A stretch of 38,212 bases of DNA from an uncultured Prochlorococcus sp. (lineage in GTDB: Bacteria; Cyanobacteriota; Cyanobacteriia; PCC-6307; Cyanobiaceae): contig CACMNZ010000010.1 in the NCBI GenBank assembly GCA_902615165.1, forward strand, positions 1 to 38,212, read 5' to 3'. The position numbers were made by a program, and so were the translations under genes. How positions within the stretch are numbered: position 1 is the stretch's first letter; each line of letters begins with the position of its first letter. Of the stretch, positions 25,420-35,404 are shown piece after piece. A model generated the notes under the pieces. That model was not told the origin of the DNA. It saw nothing but the letters and a program-made list of their open reading frames with translations, and ran no database searches.

Positions 25420-26280
25420 TTAAAGATATTTTTTTAGTGCGTCATTCATTACATGAAAAGGCACTTCTAAACCATCTGTCCAAAATGATAATGATTTTAT
25501 TCCTTGGGCAACAAGCATTTGCAAACCATCAATAGTCATGCATCCTTTTTTGGCGCTAAATTTCAATAAAGTAGTTGGAGCAGGATTGTATATTAAATCG
25601 TAAACAATTGTTTGCGAGTTAAGAGATCTCCAAAATGCTTCGCCATATGGCATTACATTATTTTCATATTTAGTTGTTTTCATTCCTACTGGTGTTGCAT
25701 TTACTATTAAATCTGCTTCTTCAATTAAATTTTGAGTCTGATCATCATTATTTAATAAAACATGAATTTTAATTTGATTTTTAAAATCTTTTACTAATTC
25801 ATTTAGTGATGATTTGTTACGTGAAATTACGAAAATTTTTGAAAAATCTAAATTTATTAATCCCTGAATAACAGATCTTGCTGCACCACCAGAGCCAAGA
25901 ACTATCGATTGTTTTTTTGTGAAGTTTAATGTTTTTAATGGATACATGAATCCTTCTACATCTGTATTAGTTGCGCTCCACTCTTTTTCAGAATTTAGCC
26001 TTAGGGTATTAATTGCTTTTAGTTTGTCAGCAATAGGCGAAATTTCACTACAAAGATTAAATACTTTTTCTTTATAGGGAATTGTAATATTTAAACCTTT
26101 GCAATTAATTTTTTTTAGAGAATTTAGAACTAACTCCAGATCCTCATTTCTACATGGTATTGCAATATAAATTAGATCTAAGCCTAAGTATTGAAGAGCG
26201 GCATTTTGCATAATTGGTGATAAAGAGTGGCTTACTGGATTGCCTATTAATGCAATGAAGGATGTCTTACTTGAGATCAT
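25420..26280 (-). CDS. aroE: Shikimate dehydrogenase
   Basis: AroE reduces 3-dehydroshikimate to shikimate with NADPH in aromatic amino acid synthesis. The 286 residues contain the shikimate-binding GNPVSHSLSPIMQNAAL (13-29), the catalytic Lys70 in LNITIPYKEK, and Asp107 in ATNTDVEGF. The nucleotide-binding loop is VLGSGGAARSVIQGL (127-141), and NATPVGM and a late DGLQMLVAQG also match the family. It lies upstream of rpsF in the same direction with about 104 nt between, and diverges from dnaK. DAHP synthase, the first enzyme of the pathway, is encoded elsewhere in the window and is not linked to it. Confidence 0.96.
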   Translation of the reverse strand: MISSKTSFIALIGNPVSHSLSPIMQNAALQYLGLDLIYIAIPCRNEDLELVLNSLKKINCKGLNITIPYKEKVFNLCSEISPIADKLKAINTLRLNSEKEWSATNTDVEGFMYPLKTLNFTKKQSIVLGSGGAARSVIQGLINLDFSKIFVISRNKSSLNELVKDFKNQIKIHVLLNNDDQTQNLIEEADLIVNATPVGMKTTKYENNVMPYGEAFWRSLNSQTIVYDLIYNPAPTTLLKFSAKKGCMTIDGLQMLVAQGIKSLSFWTDGLEVPFHVMNDALKKYL

Positions 26281-26313
26281 GTTTAGAAATTTTTTGAAAA
26301 AAAATAATCATCT

Positions 26314-26397
26314 GTTCGGGAACCACACCTCGTATTCGAGTAACAATAATGACGTCGATGACCGATTATGGAGAATATCAAATATGAGAATTTACCC
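26314..26397 (+). promoter_or_regulatory. G+C-rich leader region of dnaK with a 12-codon ORF
   Basis: Positions 26314-26371 contain about 27 G/C in 58 bases, clearly above the surrounding sequence. They include the short inverted repeat CTCG/CGAG (26329-26340, loop TATT). An ATG at 26349 opens a 12-codon reading frame ([12 protein letters not shown]) that ends at 26387, 10 nt before the preferred dnaK start. The composition suggests a constrained untranslated leader or operator. No CIRCE element (HrcA site) is seen. Confidence 0.4.
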
Positions 26398-28305
26398 ATG
26401 GGTAAGGTTGTAGGAATCGATTTAGGAACAACTAATAGTTGTGTCGCTGTAATGGAAGGTGGTAAACCTACTGTAATAGCAAATGCTGAGGGTTTCAGAA
26501 CTACTCCATCAGTTGTTGCATATACAAAAAATCAAGACCAGCTCGTTGGACAAATAGCAAAAAGACAAGCTGTTATGAATCCTGAAAATACTTTTTATTC
26601 TGCTAAGCGTTTTGTAGGTAGAAGAGTTGATGAAGTTAATGAGGAATCTAAAGAAGTTAGTTATTCTGTTGAAAAATCTGGTTCTAGTGTCAAATTAAAA
26701 TGTCCTATTCTTGATAAGCAGTTTTCTCCTGAAGAGGTAAGTTCTCAAGTTTTAAGAAAGTTAGCAGATGATGCGGGTAAATACCTTGGTGACAAAGTTA
26801 CTCAGGCTGTAATTACAGTTCCAGCTTATTTTAATGACTCTCAAAGACAGGCTACAAAAGATGCAGGAAAGATTGCAGGTTTAGAAGTTCTAAGAATTGT
26901 TAATGAGCCAACTGCAGCAGCTTTAGCATATGGCTTGGACAAAGAAAATGAAAAAATTCTTGTTTTTGATTTGGGTGGAGGAACGTTTGATGTATCAGTT
27001 ATTGAAGCTGGTGATGGAGTAACTGAAGTTCTATCAACATCTGGAGATACTCATCTTGGTGGTGATGATTTTGATAGATGTATCGTAGATCATTTAGCTA
27101 GTACTTTTAAATCAAACGAGGGAATCGATCTTAGACAAGATAAGCAAGCTCTACAAAGACTGACTGAAGCTGCTGAAAAAGCAAAAATTGAGCTTTCAAA
27201 TGCTACTCAAAGTGAAATAAATTTACCCTTTATTACAGCGACGCCTGAAGGGCCAAAACATTTGGATTTAAACTTAACTCGAGCAAAGTTTGAAGAATTA
27301 GCCGCTTCTTTAATAGATAGGTGTAAGACTCCAGTTGAAAGAGCTATAAGTGATGCAAAAATTTCTACTAGTGAGATTGATGAGGTCGTAATGGTCGGAG
27401 GTTCTTCTAGAATACCTGCTGTCTTAGATTTAGTTAAAAAAATAATAGGTAAAGAACCTAATCAAACTGTTAATCCTGATGAAGTAGTAGCGGTTGGCGC
27501 CGCTATTCAGGGGGGAGTTTTAGCAGGAGAAGTTAAAGATATATTATTGCTTGACGTTACTCCACTCTCTTTAGGCGTAGAGACATTAGGAGGTGTAATG
27601 ACAAAAATGATAAATCGAAATACTACTGTGCCTACTAAGAAATCTGAAACATATTCAACAGCTGTAGATGGTCAAACAAACGTAGAAATTCATGTACTTC
27701 AAGGTGAAAGAGAAATGGCCTCTGATAACAAAAGTTTAGGAACTTTTAGATTGGATGGTATACCATCAGCACCAAGAGGTGTTCCGCAAATTGAAGTTAC
27801 ATTTGATATTGATGCAAATGGTATTCTTAGTGTTACCGCAAAAGATAAAGGTAGTGGTAAAGAACAAAGTATTTCTATTACTGGGGCTTCAACTTTATCT
27901 GATAACGAAGTAGAAAAAATGGTAAAAGATGCTGAATCAAACGCATCTGCAGATAAAGAAAAAAGAGAAAAAATAGATTTAAAAAATCAAGCTGAAACAC
28001 TCGTGTATCAGACTGAAAAGCAACTTGGTGAGTTAGGAGACAAAATTGATGCTGCAGCAAAGTCTAAAGTTGAAGAAAAAAGTAACGCTTTAAAAGAAGC
28101 AACTTCAAAAGAAGATTATGAATCAATGAAAAAACTTCTTGAAGAACTCCAGCAAGAACTTTATGCAGTTGGTTCATCTGTTTATCAGCAACCAGGCAAT
28201 CAGCCACCATCACCAGGCGCAGCAGGAGGTCCTGATCAAAGTGATTCAAATGAAAAAGGTGGAGATGATGTAATTGATGCAGACTTTACTGAAACAAAAG
28301 ATTAG
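26398..28305 (+). CDS. dnaK: Chaperone DnaK (Hsp70)
   Basis: DnaK is an ATP-dependent chaperone working with DnaJ and GrpE on unfolded proteins. From the ATG at 26398 the product is 635 residues and begins [19 protein letters not shown], the normal Hsp70 start. An ATG ten codons upstream (26368) would add a non-homologous [10 protein letters not shown]. The nucleotide-binding domain shows [38 protein letters not shown] and [12 protein letters not shown]. The substrate domain shows [18 protein letters not shown] and [11 protein letters not shown], and the lid ends in [13 protein letters not shown] after a Pro/Gly/Gln-rich linker. It resembles the main cyanobacterial DnaK2. grpE and dnaJ are not adjacent. 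The stop codon overlaps the convergent oxidoreductase gene by 4 nt. Confidence 0.95.
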   Translation: MGKVVGIDLGTTNSCVAVMEGGKPTVIANAEGFRTTPSVVAYTKNQDQLVGQIAKRQAVMNPENTFYSAKRFVGRRVDEVNEESKEVSYSVEKSGSSVKLKCPILDKQFSPEEVSSQVLRKLADDAGKYLGDKVTQAVITVPAYFNDSQRQATKDAGKIAGLEVLRIVNEPTAAALAYGLDKENEKILVFDLGGGTFDVSVIEAGDGVTEVLSTSGDTHLGGDDFDRCIVDHLASTFKSNEGIDLRQDKQALQRLTEAAEKAKIELSNATQSEINLPFITATPEGPKHLDLNLTRAKFEELAASLIDRCKTPVERAISDAKISTSEIDEVVMVGGSSRIPAVLDLVKKIIGKEPNQTVNPDEVVAVGAAIQGGVLAGEVKDILLLDVTPLSLGVETLGGVMTKMINRNTTVPTKKSETYSTAVDGQTNVEIHVLQGEREMASDNKSLGTFRLDGIPSAPRGVPQIEVTFDIDANGILSVTAKDKGSGKEQSISITGASTLSDNEVEKMVKDAESNASADKEKREKIDLKNQAETLVYQTEKQLGELGDKIDAAAKSKVEEKSNALKEATSKEDYESMKKLLEELQQELYAVGSSVYQQPGNQPPSPGAAGGPDQSDSNEKGGDDVIDADFTETKD

Positions 28306-29384
28306 TAAAGGTAATTTTTAATTTCATTAGCAACCCATTTAGAACAAGCGGGAGCCAGTAAAATCCCATTTTTATAAAAACCTGTACATATAATTAGTCC
28401 ATCTTCAAGATTTTTCATTATTGGTGAAGGCTCACCATCTGGTCTTGACCTAATTCCGTACCATTTTTTAGAAATTTTTCCTTTTTCCAGCCAATTTGGT
28501 CTTTTTTCGAGAAAATTTGTGAGTTTTTCGAAAGTATTTTTTTCTGGTTTAGTGTTGTATTCGTCAGTTGATCCAATAATTAGCTTATTTTTTGATTTTG
28601 GAATTATATTTTTGCCATTTATATTGAATTGTTTTGGCAGCGATAACAAATCAACTTCTGCATCATTAACCTCAATTTCCATAGCTTGACCTAAAACAGG
28701 TTTTAATTTGATGTTGTGAGATCGGCTATCTATTAAATCAATTGCTTTTAGTGAATTACACAAAATAACCATGTCAGATTTTATATTTTCATTATTTCTT
28801 GTTGTAGAAATCCATTGATTGTTTAATTTTCTTATTTTTATTATGTCCCCCTGTAAATAATTTACTTTTTTATATTTTAGATATTTATCTAACGTTTGAA
28901 GTAACGATAAAGCATTTATTCTTCCATCTTTGAAGGAGATCATTCCTTTTATATTTTTTGTTTGGAAGGCTTTATTTATATTCTTGATTAAAATTGAGTC
29001 TCTTTCTAAAATTAGTAACGTTGGATCATTATTTTTATAAACAAATTTCTCTAATTTTTTAAACTTTTCTTCATTAGTAGTAAGTTGTAATAATGGTTTT
29101 TCGATATTTAATTCATAATTAAATTTTTGTAGAAAAGTAATCCATTGTGGCCATAATTCAATGCTTTGTTTTCTGAGATCCCAGCTTCTACCCCTTCTTT
29201 TTTGATACATATTACCCATAAGCAATCCCAAAGCTGCATTGCTGCTATTTTGGAGTTGAGTTGGATCTACTATCGTTACCTGTAAACCTAATTCTGATAA
29301 TTCTAAGGCGTTAAATTTTCCAATAATCCCTGATCCAATAATAACTATGTTTGCTTTTTGAAAATTTTCTTTTAAGCTTTTCAT
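28302..29384 (-). CDS. FAD-dependent oxidoreductase of the DAO family (ThiO/DadA-like)
   Basis: The 360-residue protein has an N-terminal Rossmann FAD-binding motif [17 protein letters not shown] (Gly17, 19, 22) followed by a conserved acidic Asp at the end of the second strand (VTIVDPT). C-terminal DAO-family landmarks include [23 protein letters not shown] and [21 protein letters not shown]. The family includes glycine oxidase ThiO (thiazole synthesis) and D-amino acid dehydrogenases. The substrate cannot be set from sequence and no thi gene is nearby. It overlaps the dnaK stop by 4 nt and diverges from purU across 48 bp. Confidence 0.8.
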   Translation of the reverse strand: MKSLKENFQKANIVIIGSGIIGKFNALELSELGLQVTIVDPTQLQNSSNAALGLLMGNMYQKRRGRSWDLRKQSIELWPQWITFLQKFNYELNIEKPLLQLTTNEEKFKKLEKFVYKNNDPTLLILERDSILIKNINKAFQTKNIKGMISFKDGRINALSLLQTLDKYLKYKKVNYLQGDIIKIRKLNNQWISTTRNNENIKSDMVILCNSLKAIDLIDSRSHNIKLKPVLGQAMEIEVNDAEVDLLSLPKQFNINGKNIIPKSKNKLIIGSTDEYNTKPEKNTFEKLTNFLEKRPNWLEKGKISKKWYGIRSRPDGEPSPIMKNLEDGLIICTGFYKNGILLAPACSKWVANEIKNYLY

Positions 29385-29432
29385 TGATATATTAGATATA
29401 ATTGCTTATTTGACTTAATAGTTAAAGATTTT

Positions 29433-30287
29433 TTGGAACATCCTTCAATTATATTCAAAATTGTTTGTCCCGATCGTCCTGGCCTCGTAAGTTTACTTAC
29501 AAGTTGGATTTCAAATTACGGTGGCAACATAAAACATTCTGATCATCATACAGATCAAGATGCAGGTTTGTTTCTTAGTCGAATTGAATGGAATAGTAAC
29601 AATAAATCTTTTAATAGGGATGAAATTTATAAAGAATTTGAAAAAATTGCAGATGAAGTCAATGGACAATTTAACGTAAATTATTCTGATGAAATCCCAA
29701 ATGTTGCTATTTTCGTGAGTAAACAAAATCATTGTTTGATTGATTTACTTTGGCGAGTAAGAAATGGAGAACTCAAAATGAAAGTTCCTTTAGTAATTTC
29801 AAATCATTCTCATCTTGAAAATATTGCAAATGACTTTAATGCAAAATTTTTCCATATTGATACCTTTAAAACTGATAAAAATATTGTTGAAGATCAATTT
29901 TTAAATTTACTAAAAGAATATGATATTGATCTTGTTGTATTAGCTAAATATATGCAAATTTTGAGTGACTCTTTTTTAAAAAAGTTTTCTTCAATAATAA
30001 ATATTCATCATTCTTTCTTACCTGCATTTAAGGGCGGGCAACCATACCATAGAGCATGGAAGAGAGGTGTTAAATTAATAGGTGCTACTGCTCACTATGT
30101 TACTGAAGATCTTGATGAAGGCCCAATAATAGAGCAATGTACAGTTAATGTAAGTCATAGGGATGAAGTTGATGATTTGATTAGAAAAGGAAGAGATATT
30201 GAAAGAATAGCTTTAGCAAGAGCCGTTAGATTACATCTAAATCATCAAGTATTTGTCTATAACAGCAAAACTGCTGTTTTTGATTGA
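29433..30287 (+). CDS. purU: Formyltetrahydrofolate deformylase
   Basis: PurU hydrolyses 10-formyl-THF to formate and THF, balancing the one-carbon pool. The 284 residues begin with an ACT-type regulatory domain (IVCPDRPGLVSLLTSWI, ending about residue 80). A formyltransferase-like catalytic domain follows: NIHHSFLPAFKGG with Asn190 and His192, then GATAHYVTEDLDEGPIIEQ with Asp228. The start is a TTG; the frame is closed upstream at 29385 and has no ATG, and MEHPSII is the family-like beginning. The last codons contain a terminator hairpin. purL and purF, which also belong to one-carbon and purine metabolism, are not linked to it here. Confidence 0.94.
   Translation: MEHPSIIFKIVCPDRPGLVSLLTSWISNYGGNIKHSDHHTDQDAGLFLSRIEWNSNNKSFNRDEIYKEFEKIADEVNGQFNVNYSDEIPNVAIFVSKQNHCLIDLLWRVRNGELKMKVPLVISNHSHLENIANDFNAKFFHIDTFKTDKNIVEDQFLNLLKEYDIDLVVLAKYMQILSDSFLKKFSSIINIHHSFLPAFKGGQPYHRAWKRGVKLIGATAHYVTEDLDEGPIIEQCTVNVSHRDEVDDLIRKGRDIERIALARAVRLHLNHQVFVYNSKTAVFD
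30261..30281 (+). terminator. Intrinsic terminator inside the end of purU
   Basis: AACAGCA (30261-30267) and TGCTGTT (30272-30278) form a perfect 7-bp stem with an AAAC loop, followed by T residues to 30281. The stem lies within the last codons of purU, before its TGA at 30285-30287, and serves the plus-strand transcript. On the minus strand it would form too, with a weaker U tract, after the clcA end. Confidence 0.7.
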
Positions 30288-30297
30288 AGATAGTTTC

Positions 30298-31656
30298 TTA
30301 GTCTTCTAATTCTATTTGTATTTGTCTTTCATAAATTGATTCTTCATTAAAAGCTCTTGCTATCAAGAAACTGGCAATGCAGCTGATTAACACAGGTTTC
30401 ATTATTAATAAATTTTTTGTTAAAGCAAAAGCTAAAAACATTGCTGTTATTGGCGTTCGCGAACATCCTGCTACGAAAGCTCCCATTCCCGCAAAAATGT
30501 ATGTACTTGGTGCATGTCCTGTAGCAATTTCTACCCAGCTCCCCATTATTAGTCCGATTGAACCTCCTAATGTAAGCATTGGATAGAATAATCCTCCGGG
30601 AGCACCGGATGCTGCAGCTAAACCTGTCGCGATAAATAGTACTAAAACTGCTAATAAAGCAATTCCAATACTTGTATTTTGTTCAGCTATTATTTTTTGT
30701 AATTCATCTAAATTATGAAATGTACTGGGTAAAAAAGAGTAGATACTTCCTAAAATAAGTCCACAAATACTCATTTTTAAAACAAATTTATTTTTATACC
30801 ATTTTTTCCCAAGATTTTGCATTAGCAAAACATATTTGCTGTACAATTCTGCAAATATCCCAATAATTATTCCTAGTAAAACTAAGTAAATAAAATCTAC
30901 AGGTAAGAAAAAAACTGATGGGTCATATTCTTTTTGAATCAAAAATCCGAGGTTAAAATCAAAGCCTCCTGCTTTAGGATCTAAACCCAAGGCTTGAATA
31001 ATATCAGCAGATGAATCTGCAATAAAAGTTGTAATTACTACTAATAATAAAATTACTGGTCTAGCAGAGTTTAATAACTCCTCTATTGCATAGATAAACC
31101 CTCCTAATGGAGCGCTAAATACTGCAGCTATTCCAGCACCACCACCCGCTGCTACTATTACTCTTCTGAAGGCTGTAGGAGCTTTGAGCCACTTGGCCAT
31201 TTGCCAAGCAACGGATCCTCCCATTTGAACTGATGGACCTTCTGGACCCAAAGGGAATCCACTACCAATCGCAATAATTCCTGATATGAGCTTTACTAAT
31301 CCTACTTTTAAATTCATTGGAACTTTTTTATGTCTTAAGAAACCCATGATTTGACTCACACCTGAACCTTTTGCGGCAGGTGCTATATTTTTGATCAAAT
31401 ATCCTGCAATAGCTCCTCCTAGAGCTCCAAAAATAGGTAAGACCGCAATAGATGGGAATTGGTCTAATAATGCTAATCTCCAATTATTAATAAAATAAAT
31501 TCCAGTTTTAAAAGATATGCTTGTAATTGAAGCCCCTAGACCAGTTAATAAGAGAGAAAATGCAACGACTAGAGATCTTTGTTTTAATAATTTTTTAATG
31601 CTGCGAGAAGAATTATTACTTGTTTTTTGAATATTATCTTTTATAAAGTTCGGCAT
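30298..31656 (-). CDS. clcA: CLC-family chloride channel or Cl-/H+ antiporter
   Basis: The 452-residue, roughly ten-helix membrane protein has the three CLC selectivity motifs in order: KGSGVSQI (97-104, matching GSGIP), GSGFPLGPEGPSVQMG (131-146) with the gating Glu139 in GPEGP, and GAPGGLFYPMLTLGG (matching GIFAP). Bacterial members with the gating glutamate are usually proton-coupled antiporters, so this is likely an exchanger; channel versus exchanger cannot be decided here. No C-terminal CBS domains are present. It lies 9 nt after the acnB stop in the same direction, so it is probably in one transcript with acnB, though no functional tie is known. Confidence 0.9.
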   Translation of the reverse strand: MPNFIKDNIQKTSNNSSRSIKKLLKQRSLVVAFSLLLTGLGASITSISFKTGIYFINNWRLALLDQFPSIAVLPIFGALGGAIAGYLIKNIAPAAKGSGVSQIMGFLRHKKVPMNLKVGLVKLISGIIAIGSGFPLGPEGPSVQMGGSVAWQMAKWLKAPTAFRRVIVAAGGGAGIAAVFSAPLGGFIYAIEELLNSARPVILLLVVITTFIADSSADIIQALGLDPKAGGFDFNLGFLIQKEYDPSVFFLPVDFIYLVLLGIIIGIFAELYSKYVLLMQNLGKKWYKNKFVLKMSICGLILGSIYSFLPSTFHNLDELQKIIAEQNTSIGIALLAVLVLFIATGLAAASGAPGGLFYPMLTLGGSIGLIMGSWVEIATGHAPSTYIFAGMGAFVAGCSRTPITAMFLAFALTKNLLIMKPVLISCIASFLIARAFNEESIYERQIQIELED

Positions 31657-31665
31657 GGTCCATTA

Positions 31666-34239
31666 TTACTTTGTCAGGCTGAAATCGTGTATTTCATCAA
31701 ATTGAAGATAGCGATAAAGTTCATCTGAATATGGATTAATTTTATTTTTAGTAATATCCTGATATTCTTCTATTTCAGGTATTTTTCCAAGCAGTGCACA
31801 AACTGCTGCCAATTCTGCACTCCCTAAAAATACTTGCGCATTCTTGCCAAGCCTATTGTCAAAATTTCTTGTACTGGTTGAAAATACTACAGAACCTTCA
31901 TCAACTCTAGCTTGATTTCCCATACATAAAGAACAGCCTGGCAACTCTAATCTTGCTCCACAATCTTCAAATATTTTATAGTAGCCTTCAGCTTTTAGAG
32001 TTTCTTCATCCATCTTTGTTGGTGGACAAATCCATAATTTAGCTTTTAAATTTTGTACTCCTTCAAGAACTTTTGCAGCTGCCCTGTAATGACCAATATT
32101 TGTCATGCAAGAACCTATAAAAACTTCGTCAATATTTGTATTTGCAACATCAGTAATTTCTTTTACATTATCTGGATCATTAGGGCAAGCAACTATAGGT
32201 TGTGTTATTTTTGCTAAATCAATTTCAATGATTTCTTCATACTGAGCGTTTGAATCTGGTTGAATTAATGATGGTTTTTTTAACCAATTTTTCATATCAT
32301 TTATTCTTCTTGAAATCGATTTTGAATCTTCATAATTGCTTTCGATCATTTTTTCTAGCAGGCAAATATTGCTTTTTAAATATTCTTGAACAGTTTCTTG
32401 GGATAAAAGTATTGTGCTACCAGCGCATGAGCGTTCTGCAGTAGCATCAGTAAGTTCAAAAGCTTGTTCAAGTTTTAGGTTTGGTAATCCCTCAATTTCC
32501 ATAATTTTCCCGTTGAATATATTTTTCTTATTTTCTTTCTCAACAGTTAATAGTCCTTTTTTAATTGCGAAGAGAGGGATTGCATTAACTAAATCTCTAA
32601 GAGTAATTCCTGGTAATAATTCTCCCTTAAATTTAACCAGCACAGATTCCGGCATGTTTAATGGCATTGATCCTATTGCAGCTGCAAACGCAACAATGCC
32701 TGAGCCTCCAGGAAATGAAATTCCAAGAGGAAATCTTGTATGACTATCTCCACCTGTGCCAACTGTATCTGGGAGAAGCATTCTGTTAAGCCAGCTATGA
32801 ATGATGCCGTCTCCAGGCTTAAGAGCTACTCCACCTCTTTGAGATATAAAATCAGGTAATTCTTTATGGGTAAGTAGATCTACTGGTTTAGGATATGCAG
32901 CTGTATGACAAAAACTTTGCATCACTAAATCTGCAGTAAATCCTAAACAAGCTAGTTCTTTTAATTCATCTCTAGTCATTGGCCCAGTAGTATCTTGACT
33001 ACCAACTGTGGTCATAATTGGCTCACAGGTCATTCCTGGCCTAACTCCATCTAAACCGCATGCTTTGCCTACTATTTTTTGAGCTTGAGTAAATCCGGTA
33101 CTACTTTCGGTTGGATTTTGTGGTCTAATAAATATTTCACTTGGTTGATAATCTAATTTGTTTCTAATTTTGTCCGTAAGAGACCTTCCAATCATAAGAT
33201 TAATTCTTCCTCCAGCTTGAATTTCATCAGTAAGAGTTGATGGATGCAACTCGAATTTGCTTATTAATTCTTCAGTATTTGAATCTTTTTCAATTTTTTT
33301 AATAATGCCTTCATAGGGATATATTTTAATAATATCTCCTGTTTTCATTTGAGATACGTCAGCTTCAATAGGTAAAGCTCCTGAATCTTGTGCAGTATTA
33401 AAGAAAATTGGGGCTATTTTGCTGCCAATTATTATTCCACCTGTTTTTTTGTTGGGAACAAAAGCGATATCTTCTCCTATATGCCAAATAAGTGAATTAA
33501 TAGCAGATTTTCTAGAACTCCCTGTTCCAACAACATCTCCAACATAAGCTATTGGTAAATTTTGTTTTTTTAAATTATCAAGAATCTTTAGACCATCAGG
33601 TTTTTTAAATTCCAACATAGCTATTGCATGCATCGGAATATCCGGGCGTGTTGTTGCATGTACAGCTGGAGATAAGTCGTCTGTGTTTGTCTCACCATCA
33701 ACTTTAAATACTAAACAAGTAATCTCTTTATCCAAAACTTTTTTATTTTTGAACCATTCTGCATTTGCCCAACTATTTACAACTTCTTTTGCATAAATAT
33801 TATTTTGAGATAATTCATAAATTTCATTAGCCGAGTCGTAAACAAGAATAATATTTTTTAAAACTTCTGCCGCTTTTTTTGAGAGAAAACTATTTTCTCC
33901 TTTAAGTATTTCTACTAAGGAATTTACATTGTATCCTCCTATCATTGTTCCTAGTATTTCAATTGCTTTTTCGGGATTAATTGATTTGCAATATTTTTCG
34001 GAATTAACAATAGCCGTAAGCCAGCTTGCTTTTACGTAAGCAGCCTCATCAACTCCTGGGGGTACTCTGTTTATTAGTAAATCAAGTAAATAAGATGAAT
34101 CGTAAGTACTATCTTGTTCTAATAATTTTGTAATACAATTTGTTTGTTCAGCATTTAAAGGTAAAGGAGGTATACCTTTGGCAGCTCTTTCAGCTACATG
34201 TTCTGCATAATCTTTTAGCAATGTTTCCAAAATCTTCAT
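31666..34239 (-). CDS. acnB: Aconitate hydratase B
   Basis: AcnB interconverts citrate and isocitrate (and 2-methylisocitrate) with a [4Fe-4S] cluster. At 857 residues it matches the AcnB type. An N-terminal HEAT-like domain (residues 1 to about 160) and a swivel domain (LVFKVDGETNTDDLSPA, GDVVGTGSSRKSAINSL) are followed by the catalytic core. The cluster ligands appear as GSCMTNIGHYRA and PGCSLCMGNQ (near residue 767). QDTTGPMTRDELKELACLGF and GTGGDSHTRFPLGISFPGGSG also agree. In Prochlorococcus it feeds 2-oxoglutarate for nitrogen assimilation. It is followed by a CLC transporter gene. Confidence 0.96.
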   Translation of the reverse strand: MKILETLLKDYAEHVAERAAKGIPPLPLNAEQTNCITKLLEQDSTYDSSYLLDLLINRVPPGVDEAAYVKASWLTAIVNSEKYCKSINPEKAIEILGTMIGGYNVNSLVEILKGENSFLSKKAAEVLKNIILVYDSANEIYELSQNNIYAKEVVNSWANAEWFKNKKVLDKEITCLVFKVDGETNTDDLSPAVHATTRPDIPMHAIAMLEFKKPDGLKILDNLKKQNLPIAYVGDVVGTGSSRKSAINSLIWHIGEDIAFVPNKKTGGIIIGSKIAPIFFNTAQDSGALPIEADVSQMKTGDIIKIYPYEGIIKKIEKDSNTEELISKFELHPSTLTDEIQAGGRINLMIGRSLTDKIRNKLDYQPSEIFIRPQNPTESSTGFTQAQKIVGKACGLDGVRPGMTCEPIMTTVGSQDTTGPMTRDELKELACLGFTADLVMQSFCHTAAYPKPVDLLTHKELPDFISQRGGVALKPGDGIIHSWLNRMLLPDTVGTGGDSHTRFPLGISFPGGSGIVAFAAAIGSMPLNMPESVLVKFKGELLPGITLRDLVNAIPLFAIKKGLLTVEKENKKNIFNGKIMEIEGLPNLKLEQAFELTDATAERSCAGSTILLSQETVQEYLKSNICLLEKMIESNYEDSKSISRRINDMKNWLKKPSLIQPDSNAQYEEIIEIDLAKITQPIVACPNDPDNVKEITDVANTNIDEVFIGSCMTNIGHYRAAAKVLEGVQNLKAKLWICPPTKMDEETLKAEGYYKIFEDCGARLELPGCSLCMGNQARVDEGSVVFSTSTRNFDNRLGKNAQVFLGSAELAAVCALLGKIPEIEEYQDITKNKINPYSDELYRYLQFDEIHDFSLTK

Positions 34240-34336
34240 TAGTAAGGTTTAATGCCTAATCTATTGTTATTTTTAATATTGAAAAGGAGAGTATTCATAA
34301 ATGCTTTTTTAAATATTCAAACTTCTTAATTAATCA

Positions 34337-35404
34337 ATGATGACATCATCAAATAATTCTGCTTTAGAAAAGACATCAGATCTACATGTTGTTGAGACAC
34401 GTCCATTAATACCTCCAAGTAGATTACATAATGATATACCTTTAGATCACGCCTCTGCTAATACCGTATCTAAAACAAGAAGATCGATACAAAATATTTT
34501 GCATAATAATGATCAGAAACTTTTAGTCATTGTGGGTCCATGTTCAATTCATGATCTAGAGGCTGCAAAAGAATATTCAAATTATATTCAAAACTTTCGA
34601 GAAATTTATAAGGATAAATTAGAAATAATCATGAGAGTATATTTTGAGAAACCAAGAACAACTATTGGTTGGAAGGGATTGATAAATGATCCTCATCTTG
34701 ATAATTCTTATGATATTAATACTGGTTTAAGAAGGGCAAGAAGTTTGCTTTCATATTTAGCAACTCGTGGAATACCCTCTGCTACAGAATTGCTAGATCC
34801 AATTGTTCCTCAATATATAGCCGATTTAATAAGTTGGACAGCCATAGGTGCGCGTACTACTGAAAGTCAGACTCATCGAGAAATGGCATCAGGATTATCA
34901 ATGCCTATAGGTTTTAAAAATGGTACAGATGGTTCTTTTACTACTGCAATAAATGCAATGCAGTCTGCTTCAAAATCTCATCATTTCTTAGGTGTAAATG
35001 AAAATGGAATGGCTTCAATTGTTAATACAACAGGTAATCCAGATGGACATATAGTTTTAAGAGGGGGTTCAAAAGGGCCAAATTTTGAAAGCGAACATGT
35101 TAAAAAAATTTCCTCTGAATTGAAGCAATGTAATCTTCCTCATAAAGTGATGATTGATTGTAGTCATGGAAATTCAAATAAAGACTTCCGAAAACAGTCG
35201 GAAGTACTGAAAAACATATCTGCTCAAATAAGAAATGGTGAAAAAAATATTTTAGGAGTTATGCTTGAAAGTCATTTGAAGGAAGGAAATCAAAAACTTG
35301 TAAAAAAAGAAGATCTCCAGTTTGGCAGAAGCATTACAGATGCATGTATAGATATAGAAACTACAAAAGAATTACTTGCTATTTTATACGATTCACTTAG
35401 CTAG
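34337..35404 (+). CDS. aroG: 3-deoxy-7-phosphoheptulonate synthase (DAHP synthase), type I
   Basis: The enzyme condenses phosphoenolpyruvate and erythrose-4-phosphate, the entry step of the shikimate pathway. The 355 residues match the AroF/G/H-type class I-alpha enzymes: VGPCSIHD (66-73, Cys69 binds metal), MRVYFEKPRTTIGWKGLIND, GARTTESQTHREMASGLSMP, and the metal ligand His in DCSHGNSNK. It begins ATG-ATG at 34337, with either Met possible. Its N-terminal region resembles the E. coli isoenzymes that are feedback-inhibited by an aromatic amino acid, but which one cannot be told from sequence. The tail overlaps the phytol-kinase-like gene by 8 bp. Confidence 0.94.
   Translation: MMTSSNNSALEKTSDLHVVETRPLIPPSRLHNDIPLDHASANTVSKTRRSIQNILHNNDQKLLVIVGPCSIHDLEAAKEYSNYIQNFREIYKDKLEIIMRVYFEKPRTTIGWKGLINDPHLDNSYDINTGLRRARSLLSYLATRGIPSATELLDPIVPQYIADLISWTAIGARTTESQTHREMASGLSMPIGFKNGTDGSFTTAINAMQSASKSHHFLGVNENGMASIVNTTGNPDGHIVLRGGSKGPNFESEHVKKISSELKQCNLPHKVMIDCSHGNSNKDFRKQSEVLKNISAQIRNGEKNILGVMLESHLKEGNQKLVKKEDLQFGRSITDACIDIETTKELLAILYDSLS

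Noticed and set aside
26368..26397. ATG ten codons upstream in frame with dnaK
   Set aside because: Hsp70 proteins begin at [12 protein letters not shown]; the extension lies in the G+C-rich leader and overlaps the 12-codon ORF.
34301..34312. ATG-CTT-TTT-TAA mini-ORF with AAAGGAGA before it, upstream of DAHP synthase
   Set aside because: Three codons with no leader attenuator structure; one Phe codon is not enough for a convincing leader peptide, and the SD-ATG distance is long.
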